Origin: Heterobilharzia americana
Taxonomy: Eukaryota > Platyhelminthes > Trematoda > Strigeidida > Schistosomatidae
Direction of reading: 5' to 3'
NCBI GenBank assembly: GCA_944470555.2
Contig: OX104127.1
Coordinates: 54,220,140 to 54,284,139, forward strand
Length of the DNA: 64,000 nt
Both the position numbers and the translations under genes were made by a program. Shown piece after piece: positions 33,588 to 46,123 of this stretch (the stretch's first letter is position 1; each line of letters begins with the position of its first letter). The notes beneath the pieces were generated by a model, which saw only the letters and a program-made list of their open reading frames with translations, was not told the origin of the DNA and made no database searches.

Positions 33588-34500
33588 CAAGTTGTTATTC
33601 ATCGTAGACTTACACCAGTTGGAGGAACAAAGGAAACCTGGGAGCACTGGATAACTGTTTCATCTGACTGGTATGGGACCCCTCGACAGTGCGCACCCAC
33701 GACCACGCACCACTAGCGATCGAACCCACCACCTTCAGGTTCCGTGACCAGCACGTCACCATTCAGCCACTCAGTCAGAATCCAATGCTCCATATTTACA
33801 ACTTAGCTCACGATTTAGCGCAACCGCCACCCAATGACATCGTTGAGTAACTGTCTCCGTGACCATCAGGCTTTGATTCCACTGGTCACGACTTCTCATT
33901 GCAACTTGGGGAATACTTCTCGAAGCTAGTCACCAATGAACACCAGTTCAATTGAATTTTTTGAGAGAGTCTCATACTAGAGCGGAACAGCTGTCCAGTA
34001 CTCCCAGGTTTCTTTTGTTCCTTTAATTGATGTCAGTCTACGATGAATAACAACTTGAAATATTTACAAATCTCCACAACTCCCTCAAAAAATTCAGTTG
34101 GACTGGTGCTCATTGGTGACTAGCTTCGAGAAGTATTCCCGAAGTTGCAGTGAGAAGTCGTGACCAGTGGAGTCAAAGCGTGATGGTGGTGAGGACAGAT
34201 ACTCAACGATGATATTCGGTGGCGGTTGCGTTATATAGTGAGCTAAGAGAAGTTGTAAATATGGAACATTGGATTCCGACCCAGTGGCTGAGTGGTAACG
34301 CGCTGGTCACGGAACGTGAAGGTGGCGGGTTCGATCCGTGGTGGTGTGAGGTAGTGGGTGCACACTGTTGAGGAGTCCCATACTAGTCGGACGACAGAGC
34401 TGTCCAGTGCTCCCAGGTTTTCTTTGTTCCTCAGCTGATGTCAGTCTACAATGAATAACAACTTGAAATACTTTCAAATCTCTATAACTCCCTCAAAATT
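33588..34500. repeat. Family B, head-to-head pair with full-length arms
   Basis: 33588-33965 is a full B unit in minus orientation. 33970-34500 is a plus tail piece followed by a full plus unit. In the plus unit the tRNA-like head is 34276-34345 (box B GGTTCGATCC). Its ribozyme reads TTGAGGA and GACA, and the minus-strand ribozyme is also damaged. The tail sequence AACAACTTGAAATA occurs before (34041) and after (34461) the plus unit, giving a head-to-tail partial dimer inside the foldback. Confidence 0.75.
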
Positions 34501-34870
34501 AAATTGTCATTATTTGACAGACAGACAGACAAATAGGGCAGTATAGAATATAACATATTAGTGCATGCTTTTCAATTAGCACAGTTTTTAATAGCACGAA
34601 AAACGGAAAGCTAACAGTGTTATATCAGCTGAATAGTGATAAACATAAATCTGTGATAAGTATTGTCAATAACGATGTTTAATTTATCTTGAAAGACAAT
34701 GTATCTATGACCTCAATGGTAATTAAAAGATTTGCTTCCCGATACAAATATAATGAAGCAACAAATGCGAAAAAAGTAGGATTTAAAGAAATCCAATAAT
34801 TTTACCAGTACTCCTCAGCTGAATACTCTACATACCTGAATATATATACCGTTAAAAAATGCTAAAGAAC
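34501..34870. other. No gene recognised
   Basis: Contains a short GACA repeat near 34515-34533. Otherwise AT-rich sequence without a nameable feature. Confidence 0.5.
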
Positions 34871-34875
34871 ACGCA

Positions 34876-35250
34876 TATATACATACATACATACATACAT
34901 ACATACATACATACATACATACATACATACATACATACATACATACATACATACATACATACATACATACATACATACATACATACATACATGCATACAT
35001 ACATACATACATACATACATACATACATACATACATACATACATACATACATACATACATACATACATACATACATACCCACATACATACATACATACAT
35101 ACATACCCACATACATACATACATACATACATACATACATACATACATACATACATACATACATACATACATACATACATACATACATACATACATACAT
35201 ACATACATACATACATACATGCATACGTACACACACATACATACATGCAT
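34876..35250. repeat. (ATAC)n tetranucleotide microsatellite
   Basis: About 375 bp of ACAT/ATAC repeats with a few interruptions (for example TGC at about 34992, CCC at about 35078 and 35106). The long open frames on both strands made only of Tyr, Met, Val, Cys or Ile, His, Thr are artefacts of the repeat. Confidence 0.97.
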
Positions 35251-35314
35251 ACCTCACGTAAACTGAGATATAGACTTAGTTATGATGACACAGAAATGAG
35301 CTGGGAGGTATTCA

Positions 35315-35720
35315 TCATGTACTGACATCAGTTGGAGGATCACTGGAAACTTGAGAGCATTGAGGCTCTTCAGCAGTGCGCATCCATCACCCTGCCCTCC
35401 AGGACTTTAATCCAATACCTCATTGATCCGTGGCCAGCATATTACCATTGGGCTACTGTTTCAGAATCCACTAGTCCTTATTTCCTACTTCTGTCAGTTC
35501 ACGACATAGCGCGACCATCGCCCAGTGTCATTGTTGAGTATTTGTCCTCATGGCCACAAGGTTCGTCCCTCTACTCATGACTTGTCATTCGAACTTCAGG
35601 AATCATCCCTCGAAGTTAGTCACCAATGCACACTAGATCAATTTAATTTGAGGGTTTATAGTTTCTAACGTTCCTCCATCTGATGTAAGTCCATGATCAA
35701 TACCAATTTGAAAAATCAGT
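35315..35720 (-). repeat. Family B repeat, decayed, with a tail piece in the other orientation
   Basis: Minus unit from tail (GACATCAGTTGGAGGATCAC, 35323) through a ribozyme deletion, the tRNA-like head (35400-35470) and the body to 35650. A short plus-oriented tail follows (CCTCCATCTGATGTAAGTCC, 35675). Part of the ribozyme core is deleted. Confidence 0.65.
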
Positions 35721-35756
35721 GATTCCTCACAAATCCCCAAATTAAATAGAAATGTA

Positions 35757-35940
35757 GTAATGATGGATAGTGGCTGGCAGTCCTATTTGGGACTCGTCAG
35801 CTGCATGTATCCACCGGCTTCCAGTGAGTGATATTGTTCCCACTGGGATCCAATTTGGGGAGCTATCGATTCAAACGCCAGAGAGTTATCCACTATACCA
35901 CCGAGCCACAATAGCCACTTCTTGTGTGACAGGTATACTA
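35757..35940 (-). repeat. Smα-like SINE, ribozyme cleavage side deleted
   Basis: Minus copy with a good head (35850-35920) and the core CTGACGA plus stem II start. The GAAA and cleavage strand are missing between GGCTGGCAG and TCCTATTTGG, so self-cleavage is impossible. Confidence 0.75.
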
Positions 35941-36400
35941 AATAGAAATAATTTAGAAATCCCCATACATTATTCTTGTTCTAAATAGAAATGAACAGTT
36001 TTTACAGGTCAATTGATAATGCAAAGGGTAGAAATGGATGTTCAAAATTGAATGAGTTGAGAATAGGTTATATGATTAACTATGAGCTTGGATAGTAGTG
36101 CAGTCTAAGGGTAAGACGGACTTCACTTAGGAAAATTATGATAATAATGTTGATAGAGAGATGAGAACTAAATTGATTTAGCGTACGTAGACTGTGTCAT
36201 TCAAAACAGGATACCTTATAGTACTTAGGCAGAAATAATAAGAAAACCAGATGTATATTGAGATGAATAATAATGATAACAGTGGTAATAGGAATAGGGT
36301 TAATTAGGTGAAACAAATTAAGAAAACAAAACAAAATTATAAGATGGGTGATCATTAAGAGCGAAGAACAAGTAAGAAAGATTGAATATGATTGGACAAC
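35941..36400. other. No gene recognised
   Basis: AT-rich with no nameable feature. Confidence 0.45.
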
Positions 36401-36410
36401 GCTGTAACTC

Positions 36411-36770
36411 CTACCATGGCAGATTCAAATTGACTACCATTTCAGTTTGGTTTGATAATTTAATAGCGCCGGCTTCTATAATTCCAAGCTGTTTCTTATT
36501 TTCCTGTCTACTGATAATAGTAAAGAACTTATATGTATCAATATCATGCCTATAATTCACCGAGCTCCTTGGGATCTTCTTCTTGACACCCCATTTGTTA
36601 TGCATATTCGCATGATCCCAATCCAAAAAATTATACATTAACAATAAGAGCAAGACTTTGTTATCCATCATACAAGACTGAGTAAACCAAATTACGTGAC
36701 TTATTGTTCGAATGGGTTGTGCATACAAGATGTAACAAGTGTATGCGGGATTAATTACGTACAATATTAG
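36411..36770 (-). pseudogene. Possible PLE-5-type protein C terminus
   Basis: A 117-codon minus frame ends IEAGAIKLSNQTEMVVNLNL followed by PW. A region of the form AEA..I + ..P..C.Q...V.LNLPW is usual at the very end of GIY-YIG-bearing reverse transcriptases of the type seen at 51963. The N-terminal part is not recognisable. The match is short, so this is tentative. Confidence 0.4.
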
Positions 36771-36914
36771 TATCAGAAATAAATCGAGAAAATCATGCTG
36801 TTCAGCTAAGGATCATCGTTCTACGAAATAACAAACGGAAAGAACATGATATTCACATTCATAAAAAGGAGAAAAAAGAGAAAACCGGTTCATAAAAAGT
36901 AGTCATTGGTAAAT

Positions 36915-37160
36915 ATTTTACGACCACCAGGTTTGCCTCTATGGTCACGACTTTTCATCAGAACTTCGAGAATCACCTCTCGAAGCTAATCGCCAATGAA
37001 CACTAGATCAATTGAATTTGGGTGTTTCTAGGGATTTAGAGATATTTTCAAAGTTGGTTTTCATTATGGAGGAACGTTGAAAATCTGAGAGCAATATACA
37101 GCTGTTTCGTCCTAGTGTGGGACTCCTCAGCAATGCGCACCCATCCTTCAATTAGAATTC
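36915..37160 (-). repeat. Family B, two units joined head to tail
   Basis: In minus orientation the order is ribozyme (37091-37136), tail (CAACGTTCCTCC..), a terminal junction near 37020-37060, then the start of the next unit body (36920-37010, CTTCGAGAGGTGATTCTCG). The tail running directly into the body shows head-to-tail joining. Confidence 0.65.
37091..37136 (-). ncRNA. Hammerhead ribozyme, family B, GUA cleavage triplet
   Basis: The reverse complement has CTGAGGA, stem II GTCC/GGAC with a 7-base loop, GAAA and self-complementary ACAGCTGT. A replaces the usual C at the cleavage position, which still fits the NUH rule. Stem I (GCATTG with TATTGC) has one mismatch and one wobble. Probably weaker than the 53009 copy. 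Confidence 0.65.
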
Positions 37161-37299
37161 ATGACCAGTGGGGAAAAACCTGGTGGTTATGACAGTAAAT
37201 ATTTTATACACGATATACGTTAAATACATCAACATTTTCATGTTCGAAAACTCATCATTATCATCTATCAGCGTAAGACTGGGCATTACTGTGTAACAG

Positions 37300-38450
37300 T
37301 CCAAGTTGACACACCTCATATGACTACATCAGGTAAAAAGGGCAGTGAAGTGGAAGGTGAAGAAAAAAATCCAGTCAAAAGAAATATAAAGTACGAGAAG
37401 TCAGAAAGGAAGAATGAGAAAATGGTGAGATTCGGTAAAGCGTCGTTAAGATGAGGATAATGAATGGGTATACATCTGCGCCACTGACATCGGTTCTGAA
37501 CCATGTGATCACCTAGATTCTCTAACCACTGGTTTCCCTTGTCCACCGACCCCAACCGACTAGTCTGGATAGCCCCACATGGCTCAAACCAACAGCCAGA
37601 GACTTCATACATTGGTGCCATGTTTTAGTCTTTCAGTCTGAACCTACTTCGATCAACATTGTGTGACGAGGCAATCGGTGACTAGGTATACGTAACACAT
37701 GTCCCAACCATCTCAGTCGATGAAGGTTCACAACTTCGTCAACTGATTTATTTCTACTCCCTAAAACTCTACACCTGACTTGTGCATTACTCACATGGTG
37801 ACACCATGGAATACGGCCTATACTATGAAGGCAACGGTGGTCAGACACTTGAAGCCTTCTCATGTCTTCCATCTTCAATAGCCATGTTTCACAGCCTTAC
37901 AGAAGAAGGGATCGGAATGCTTTGTGACCCTTAATAGACAATCGGATATCGTGGCTGTGCCATAGGTGACTTCAGTTGGCTTCTGCCAACTGAGCCTTCT
38001 GTATTCGTGCAGAGATTTCATCGACCACTGAGCTACCTGGTTCGATACTTCTTCCCAGGTAAGTGAAGTGATCAACACACTCAACCATTAAACTCTCTAT
38101 TGTTTGCCGAGGTACCGCTGAAGAGCAATCCTGGAGTAACAATCTACATTTGTGTGGTGATAAATGCATCCCAAGCATTCTCAAATTGTTGGTCAAGATG
38201 TTTAGAAGACTGCATCTTTTCAGTGTCTTCACCTGACAAGACTATGTCATCTGCATATTGTAGGTGTCACAAAAATTCTCCCAGGATTAAGTGAACCTAT
38301 GTGTAATCAGACAGCAAGAGGAAGACCTCTATAAGAATATGTGTGATAAAATTGAATAGGAATGGAGAGAGTAAGCATGCTGAATGGATTCCACTGGATG
38401 AACATAGCTCCTCAGTTATCTCATGATGACATACTGATAGCTTTGTATTT
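37300..38450 (-). mobile_element. LINE-2 non-LTR retrotransposon, 5'-truncated
   Basis: The minus strand contains RT and C-terminal coding pieces (38440-37633) and a 3' non-coding region to about 37300. The RT is broken by frame changes. The 3' half recurs at 5985-6470. The protein differs clearly from the SR2-like RTE family, and I leave its clade open. Confidence 0.8.
37633..38375 (-). pseudogene. LINE-2 reverse transcriptase and C-terminal region
   Basis: Near 38370-38330 the minus strand reads CLLSPFLFNFIT (an RT motif before the catalytic site). LQYADDIVLSGED follows near 38275-38235, so the YADD catalytic box is intact. Then come MLGMHLSPHKCRLLLQD, DHFTYLGRSI and VVDEISARIQKAQLA (38232-37972). 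The C-terminal region has DMRRLQVSDHRCLHSIGRIP and LRWLGHVLRIPSHRLPR (37878-37650). Each piece is in a different frame, so the gene is dead. Confidence 0.8.
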
Positions 38451-38543
38451 AAATTACATCGGTTACATTAAACTCAATGATTAATATATGAATTGATTGT
38501 ATACCTGAAATCATACTGCAAAGACGTTATTATAACTTACAGT

Positions 38544-38581
<38 letters not shown>

Positions 38582-39660
38582 CATAAATAGCGCCTACAAT
38601 AATATAAAAATTTAACATTGAATTATGAAATGTACAATGTTCAATGTACAGTTAAGATATTTAAAGAAAATAATATTATAAATAAACAATAAATAAGTTT
38701 TTATATTTTTTATATTATACTCTCTAAGATATTTACATAAAATAAATCTCATCTACTATTAGTTTTATAACAATGTTTTGTTTGTTTTTTAATGTCCCCT
38801 TAGTTTTCTATATAGTTAACGTTATTTAACGTTTATTTTTATCAGTTTTCATATGATATAATAGAGTAAATTATTTTACTCAGAGAATACTTTCCATAAT
38901 CTTGTGATCTCAATTATAAAATTTCTTATTAAAATGAGTGTTAATTTCTCAGCCAAAATATATATTAAAAAAACACTACTTGTAATATAAGGTAATATTA
39001 AAATTTTGTAAATAATGACCCTTTTTTTTTCTATGCTATTTTAATATATTCCAAGATTAACACTTTTAGCTATAATACAGTTTTATTTTAAGACTTTGAT
39101 AAGGTAATAATAAAAGTTATCGACCCTATTTTATTCACTAAGGGATAAATATATTCAGTTGATGAGCCCCAAAGAGGACGAAGCACTCATATTGAATTCC
39201 ACTATCCATTATTCATAATTGCTTAAAGATAACAAACTAATCTAATATATGTATATATAAGAGAGAAGATAAAGCAGACATATTATGTATATCATTTAGA
39301 TGAGTAGATCAAGAAACACTCCATTTGGTTGCCTTTACAGGACGACATTTCAGCTGTTGGTAGTTTCAATTTCAATTTTTCATGTTTACTATTGTTAGGC
39401 GTACTAACCCACCCTTATCACTTACTCAATATGCGATGCTCATGAAAATTGGACTAACATGTAGTACTAGTGTACGAAGTTTCCGAATGTTGATCTGAAT
39501 CGTCTGGGAGGTCCCAGAGACTATAAGAATCCGCTATTGTGGACTCTTGGTGAAGTGGTGGGAAACTGATGTTTTGAATATTTGTACTAACTTTTATCTT
39601 CAAATTGTTTTTCTTTACTTATACATTTTTCGATTCATCTTTTCTTTGTATACTACTGTA
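38451..39660. other. No gene recognised, very AT-rich
   Basis: Contains a (TA)n run at 38543-38579. I see no coding motif or named repeat. Confidence 0.5.
38543..38579. repeat. (TA)n microsatellite
   Basis: Alternating TA run of about 37 bp. Confidence 0.9.
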
Positions 39661-39671
39661 AAATATGGCAA

Positions 39672-40665
39672 CTTAAGGTGATGCAAGGTTGCCTACTATC
39701 CCCCATGAAATTCCTGATTGTGGTCAACTGGGTCATGCAGCAAACAGTGGGGAGTGAGAAGAGGGGGATACGCTGGACTGCGGAAAAGAACCTAGAAGAT
39801 CTGGATTTCGCCAACGATGACTTGTGCCTGATGTCACACAAACTTGAAGACCTACAGACGAAAACTAATAAGTTGGCAGAAGAGGCAGGGCAGGGCAGCG
39901 AAGACGGGACTTCAGGTGAATATAGAGAAGACAGAGGTGATGAAGATACCGCATCAACAACTCCAACAACAACAACAAACTCCACTCACCATGAACGGGA
40001 GAAACTTAAAGGAAGTAACCTCCTTCACTTATCTAGGAAGCACTGTTTCAACTACAGGTGGCGGCACAGACGAGGACGTCAAAGTCAGAATCGGAAAAGC
40101 AAGACAGGTGTTCATTAGCCTGAAACCGGTGTGGAGATCTTCTGCACTCCACTCAGCATGTGGAACAAGATCTGGATTTTCAACACCAACCCAGTCAAGT
40201 CAGTGCTTCCATATGATTGTTGAGAGAGTTGGCGCGTTATGAAAGGGATTTCCAATTAACTACAGACATTCATCAACAACTGCTTACGCCCGCTACTGAA
40301 GGTCAGATGGCCAGAATAATAAGAATAAGCAACAAGGAGCTCTGGGAACGAACCAATCAAGAACCTGTCACCCAACAAATATGCACTGGAAGAAAGTGGA
40401 GATGGATTGAACATACACTGGGAAGGCCGACTGGGGACATCACGCGTCAGGCCAGTCACTCGAGTGGAATCCCCATGGGAAGCGACGAGTTGGGTGTTCG
40501 AAGCGAGGTTGACATGGAGGAGATGGTGCGAGGAGGAAATGAGAGGTTGTGGGGTGTCGTGGAGCCAGGTTGAAAAGATTTCAGAGAACAGAGTGTAGTG
40601 GAGACGTGCTACTGAAGCCTTATGTTCCATTAGGAACCCAAGGGACTAATAATATAATAATAATA
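39672..40665 (+). mobile_element. RTE 3' third, comparatively well preserved
   Basis: Plus strand. The frame at 39678 reads MQGCLLSPMKFLIVVNWVMQ (RT motif before the catalytic site), then LEDLDFANDDLCLMSHKLED, where the expected FADDL catalytic box has an inserted Asn. This continues into the FTYLGSTVST segment (40015-40060), the C-terminal KWRWIEHTLGRPTGDITRQ (40395-40450) and the terminus CCATTAGGAACCCAAGGGAC with an (ATA)n tail to 40665. Frames change between the segments. Confidence 0.85.
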
Positions 40666-41030
40666 ATAAGGTGATGCACTTGTGTACTAGGTTCTACGTT
40701 GATTTAGTCTATCTCTGCATTTATTTCTAAGTTTAGTCCTATCACTGTTACCTTCAAAACAGCTGAATCAGACAGCAGACAGGTGAACTTTGCTAACCCA
40801 CAGTGAATACGAATATGTTTGACAGAATATGTGGAATTTTTTTGAGCTATAAAGACATGTGACTTGGTCAGAATCTCAGTGAATGATAGTAAAATGTGAT
40901 TATTAGCTCAAACTTAACTAACTACTGATTACTTGCTATTATTATTCACCTTATATAAGGATACAAAACAAGTGTATCTATAAGGATATTATTGATGTAA
41001 AAGAAAATTAACATCTGATATTTCACGACC
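40666..41030. other. No gene recognised
   Basis: AT-rich with no nameable feature. Confidence 0.45.
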
Positions 41031-41032
41031 TA

Positions 41033-41572
41033 GGGGTTCATTAACCTGAAACCAGTATGGAGATCTCCTCTACTGCACTCAGCATAAAGTGTGAACAACT
41101 TCTGGATTTTCAACACCGATACAGTCAAGTCAGTGCGTCACAAAAAGCGTTTCGATCAAACTACAGATATGTATCAACAACTACCACATACGCTGGCTCG
41201 TTGCTGCATCTCAGATGGCCAGAATAATAAGAATAAGCAAGGAGGAACTCTGGCTGGCTAGCTGGCTGGCAACAAACCGACCAACAACCTATCACCTAAC
41301 AAATATGCAGAAGGAAATGGAGATGGATTGGGCATGTACTGAGAAGATCGATTGGGGAGATCACGTGCCAGTCCCTCGAGTGGAATCCAAAGGGGAAACG
41401 GTGAGTTGGGTGTCTGAGGTGAGGGTGACATGGAGCAGATGGTGTAAGAACGAAATGAGAGGTTGTGGGCAGTGGTGGAGCCAGGTTCAAAAGACTGCAG
41501 AGTAGAGAGTGAAATCGAAATACGCTAGTGAGACCGTATATTCTACTAGAAACTCAAGGGACACATAATAAT
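41033..41572 (+). mobile_element. RTE 3' fragment
   Basis: Begins near the LKPVWRSPLL-type segment (41040), has ARIIRISKEELWLASWLA (41218-41270) and ends with a form of the RTE terminus (AACTCAAGGGACACATAATA). 5'-truncated and frameshifted. Confidence 0.8.
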
Positions 41573-42190
41573 TTCACGACCTCGTGAAAGGCGCTTCTTC
41601 AGAGGATAAAATCTGTTCAAGTTACCGTCTACCTATATAGAAAGTGGAGACAAATTAGACCATGTTGCAAAATATAGTTCTGTTATAAACCATTCCCTCA
41701 ATTCTAAACTTATTCAATTCTATTAAGCCAAATTTTGATCTTAAAATCTTTAATTACATCTACCAATGGATTTGAAATGATCGTCGAAGTTAACCACCTA
41801 GAGAATCATAGTATAATACATCTCATGTTGAACATCTAGAAGGAAATACAATCCATTATGACCATTACACAACTTTGATTAAAGGTAGGAAGTAAGAATG
41901 AAGTATTGATCATCATTCATCAAGATAACCTTTCAAATAACTTTTCCTTTGCTGAAAGTGAAATCATTACAATCGTTTTTCCTTAAAACTGCTTATCTAA
42001 AGTACATCATCAATAATCAAATATTTCTAAATAATTTCAATAAAACAAGTATAAAGCTACTTCATCAAACTGCCAGTCTTTCAATGCAGTTAAAGTTTAT
42101 TCCATAATTCCCTTTTAATAGAACAAAAGTGTGTTGAATGGAGTTTTCTCTAAAATTTCAAAATACTTGTATGCGATACTTTATTTATTA
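41573..42190. other. No gene recognised
   Basis: AT-rich with no nameable feature. Confidence 0.45.
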
Positions 42191-42194
42191 TTGT

Positions 42195-43620
42195 TATTGT
42201 TATTATTATTATTCCTTTGGGTTCCTAGTCGAACATAGGGATTTAGTAGCACACCTCCATTTCACCCTCTTCTCTGCATTCATTTCAAACCTCCCACCAC
42301 CACTGCCCATAAGCTTTCATTCCTTCCTTACATCATCTCCTCCATATCACCCTCGACTCGGACGCTGAACTCGTCGTTTCCCCTTGGGATTTCACTCGAG
42401 TTTCTGACCTAGAGCCTTCTCAATGTCTGCCCAATCTAATTCATCTACACTTTCTTCTTATGCTTATTTCTTAGGTGATGGATTCTTGCCTCGTTGATTC
42501 ATTGCCAGCCAGCCAGAGTTCCTTCTTGCTTATTCTTATTATTCTGGTCATCTGATCTGATCTTCAGTAATGGAATCAGTATAGGCAGCTGTTAATGAAT
42601 GTCTGTGGTTTGTTGGGAATGTTTTTCATGACACATCAAGTTTCTGGACCATATAACAGCACTGATTCGACAGGGTTAGTGTTGAAAATCCAGATCTGGT
42701 GCTTTGTGCTGAGTGCAGTACATCTCCACACTGATTTCAGTGCTTATTCGATACTGGTTTTGCCATCCTCATCTGTGCCTATGCCACCTGTATTTGAAAC
42801 TATGATAACTAGGTAGGTAGGTAGGTGAAAGAGACAACACCCTTAACATTTCTTCTGTTGATGGTGATTGGTGATTGTTGTTCATGCTGTTGTTATTTGG
42901 GTATATTCATCACCTCCATCTTCTCTACATTCACTCGAAAGTACTCCCATCTTCCTTCACTATCCTCCATCTTCTGTCAACTTCTCAGTTTTCGCCTGTC
43001 AATCTTCGAGTATGTGCCACAAGATATTAGACACGAATCATCATTGTTGGCGAAATCCAAATCTCCCTCTGGGGTCTTTTCATCTGTCAAACAGCAAGCG
43101 TATGTCCAGCTTCTCGCTCCTCACGGTTCGCTGCATCATCCAGTCGAGTCGAGTCAGTCACAATCAGGAAGATCGTGAGTGATAGTAGGCGGCAGCCTTG
43201 TCTTACTCCTTCCTGTCTTCAATTCAAACACGTCACTGAGCTTTCCATTGTGGATCAGTTGGCATGTCACGGGATATAGTATCTGGCTGTTGAGTGAGGT
43301 TGATGAAGGTTAGTGGCATTAAAACCGTAGTATTGAAGCAGCTGGTTGACAGATTACTTCTCGGTGGACGCTGATGAAGGCCTATTCAAGGTTGATGAAG
43401 TTGCGGTAAGGTATAGAGTTGAGTGCCATTCTATACTCTGTTCTATGGTGATGCGTAGTGCTGAAATTTGATCCACACATGCTTTGTTCTTTCTGAATCC
43501 AGCCTGTTCCGGTTGTAATTTTGAATCCAGCGCATCTTTTAGTCTCTCCAGTCTGATACGGCCCAATATTTTACCTGCTTCGGTGGACAGGAGCATGATT
43601 CATCGCCAGTTCTTACAAAA
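42195..43620 (-). mobile_element. RTE 3' fragment, sister of 15735-16800
   Basis: Minus-strand RTE with the terminus at 42213 (CTTTGGGTTCCTAGTCGAAC) and reaching upstream to the RT. The frame at 43596-43354 reads RIRLERLKDALDSKLQPEQAG followed by F, then ALRITIEQ, the RT segment before motif A. 42715-43230 is closely similar to 16260-16790. Frames are broken. Confidence 0.8.
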
Positions 43621-44390
43621 GTTGAATAGTTTTGATTTCAGGTTCCTAGCTATAAAAATAAATGTGCAAAGTTGTAAATGCTTAGAGTTTCACTTTAAAA
43701 CCAGGAATTCATAGCTTACAAATATGTGGAGATTTTTTTACATTGTGTATGTAAGACGTATTAATTGATCATTTGAAAGAAACCGATCTGATGTCGTCTA
43801 GTGCTGACTGAACTCAATCAATCATTCTGTAATGCGGCCACTGAACTAAGAGGCTCATCATTACTGTGCTAGTTAGAGGTAATCGGTGGTGAATACCACT
43901 TTGACTAAGGTTTCATGTATACTCTTTTACATATTAGCTACTGATACTGAGTAACGCATCATGGACGTTTACAAATCACTAGACTACTGAACGTAAAACC
44001 CAAATCTTGGCGTATACCTTGATATCACGCTACTTTTTGATCAGGAACTAGACGACTGCATATTAACTAGGCACTACAAATGGTCTTCCAAATCTAAGGT
44101 GTAAAATTGCCTTGATATTTAAATATTTGGCAGATCCATACCGGATAAGCATTATCCGTATAGTAATTCATAAAACCATATTGAAGTAAAGAAGTAACCC
44201 CTAAAATTAATCGTCACCATTTTGCTGATTCAGAAATTATTCATAAACTCACGTTACACTGGATTCCTTAGCAATCGAAACCAACTTTATTTGAAAAGCG
44301 TATCACTTGGACTGAGATAAGAGAACGAACACTGTAAGAAAACGTGAACGAAATGGTTTAAGATTTCACGCCATCTAACAGAGATAACCA
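43621..44390. other. No gene recognised
   Basis: A weak similarity of 43780-43900 to 57425-57490 suggests an old repeat continuing family C. No gene seen. Confidence 0.4.
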
Positions 44391-44600
44391 TGTTAATTGA
44401 TTGAAGATAACTGGTAGGAAGTCCTGGATCTAGGCTGTGTACTTGTTGACACAAGGCGTATCTGCAATTATGACAGAACTGATGTAGCATCTGAGTTTCA
44501 AACCCTCTTCACTCAGTCTTGTAGTCAGCGACTTCACCACTAAGCTATTTGGGTAGCGACTGACCTTCGGTAGGTCTAGGTTACACTCAATAATTGGTCA
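44391..44600 (-). repeat. Family C tRNA-like repeat, ribozyme core deleted
   Basis: Minus copy with head near 44490-44560 (box A side around CACTAAGCTATTTGGG). The CTGACGA core is lost between CACAAGGCG and GTACTTGTTG. Confidence 0.6.
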
Positions 44601-45117
44601 TAGGTGAGTAACCAAGTTGATGTTATGATAGATAAGATTAGTTTCAGGTCATATTGGTTGATACATCATTTCATTTCAATAATTCCATATATATCAGAAA
44701 TTTATTTTAATCAAAAAACATAATTCTACAGTGAAAAACAACTGAAAAAAGACAATGAACTTGTTATTCTGAAACCCAGAGAAGAAGAAAATGTTGTCAT
44801 AATGAATAAAACTTATTATCAAGAGAAAATGAATGAAGTACTGGATGATCGAACCAAATTTATAGTAGACAACTTTGCAGACAATTTTCTAATCTTTGAA
44901 ACAGAGATTAATCATCATCTTCAAGTTTGCAAATAGCTCAAACCAATTAAAATGCATCTGAACTTACAAATACACTAGACGACACAAACATTGAAAATAG
45001 GCTCATTAACTCTGTCGATCTGGAAGAATAAAAACGAATTGATGAAGTCAAAATATGAGGCTTTATTAAGCACCTGTTAGCTGAAGTATTGAAACAAAAT
45101 AAAATTATAATCAGCTG
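44601..45117. other. No gene recognised
   Basis: The 66-codon minus frame at 44947-45147 shows no motif and runs into a repeat. Nothing else seen. Confidence 0.45.
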
Positions 45118-46123
45118 TCGGATGTCGTAACTCAGTTGGTAGAGCAAAGGGATGATAACCTGGTAGTCACCGGTTCGAATCCCACCCCAGTCCAGATTTC
45201 CATCTCACCTTCAATCATCACCCAGTACTAATACTAGTCTGCCAAACTGCGGCTATCTCACATAGTCAAATGATAATCAATATGATGCTCCCCCTCTCTG
45301 ATTCAGTTTGATTTGTATTTGGATGAGAAGTTCTGACTACGCATCCAGTGTGAACACGATCAAGTGGTAGTAACGCGTTACGGATCCACATGGTAGTCTA
45401 GCAAAGCCCTAGGTGGTTTCAGTCAAATAAAATTCTGGTCAGCAGTTGGACCTAGTATTTTTCTAATCCCAGTTTGTTATTCTGACTAGTTTACAGGTGT
45501 TGTAGCGCCTTTTGTAATCAATGTTTATCGAAGGCCTTATATCTGAAGCTAAAACTTTGAATGCTCAGATAACTTCATCCTGGATTCGACCTCGTGCTTC
45601 AGGTGTTAATCCTGAGGAAACTACTTGAAATTAATTAAATGAGATAACACAAAGAGAAGGATGTCGAAAGAAAGCTTCAAATCAAGCAAATGCTATCCAT
45701 GACAACACAAACGAATCAAACCGAAAGGGGCACGATGATATCTATGTACAGTGGAAGGTTAGTATTAACGAGAGGATTGCTGAACCTTCTCATAGTATTA
45801 CTGTAGGTTACTTTGAAACAGTGACACTGGAAAAGCTAACTTTTTTATCAAATAATATTTTGAGAAAAACTTCATATTTTATTTCTGGAAAGAAAATAAA
45901 CTTATTCAACACTTTTCTAAAGTTCTTGTACTAGAACTTTCATAGATCCCGTAAATAAAGAGGTTTTTGAATATCCCACTTCACCACTTTGTTAAATTTT
46001 CGGCAAAGCTAAACTGGTTCAACCAAGGTGAAGTAAAAGAATTTACTGATCAGCGTTCTCTTGGATTTCTATTATGGAACGCTTTCAGAACTCAAATACT
46101 GAACCAAATAGTCATATCGTTCA
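45118..46123 (+). repeat. Family D 994 bp unit, copy 1
   Basis: Starts with a tRNA-like head (ACTCAGTTGGTAGAGC, box B GGTTCGAATCC at 45171-45181), followed by about 940 bp that recurs at 56182-57124. A shared frame in the unit, near 45640-45930, is open for about 100 codons (INERIAEPSHSITVGYFETV) but matches no family I know. A second head follows directly at 46124, so the unit is repeated head to tail. Confidence 0.8.

Noticed and set aside
34815..35266. Several long open frames of about 130-143 codons on both strands
   Set aside because: They come from the ATAC microsatellite, whose period of four keeps all frames open. Translations are pure Tyr-Met-Val-Cys or Ile-His-Thr repeats.
45121..45195. 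tRNA gene candidate (also 31213-31285, 46440-46520, 56020-56090 and 56127-56200)
   Set aside because: Box A and box B look good, but the acceptor arms do not pair, the anticodon arms are inconsistent between copies and the sequences are part of dispersed repeats. Called tRNA-derived repeats. A tRNAscan-type covariance score would decide.
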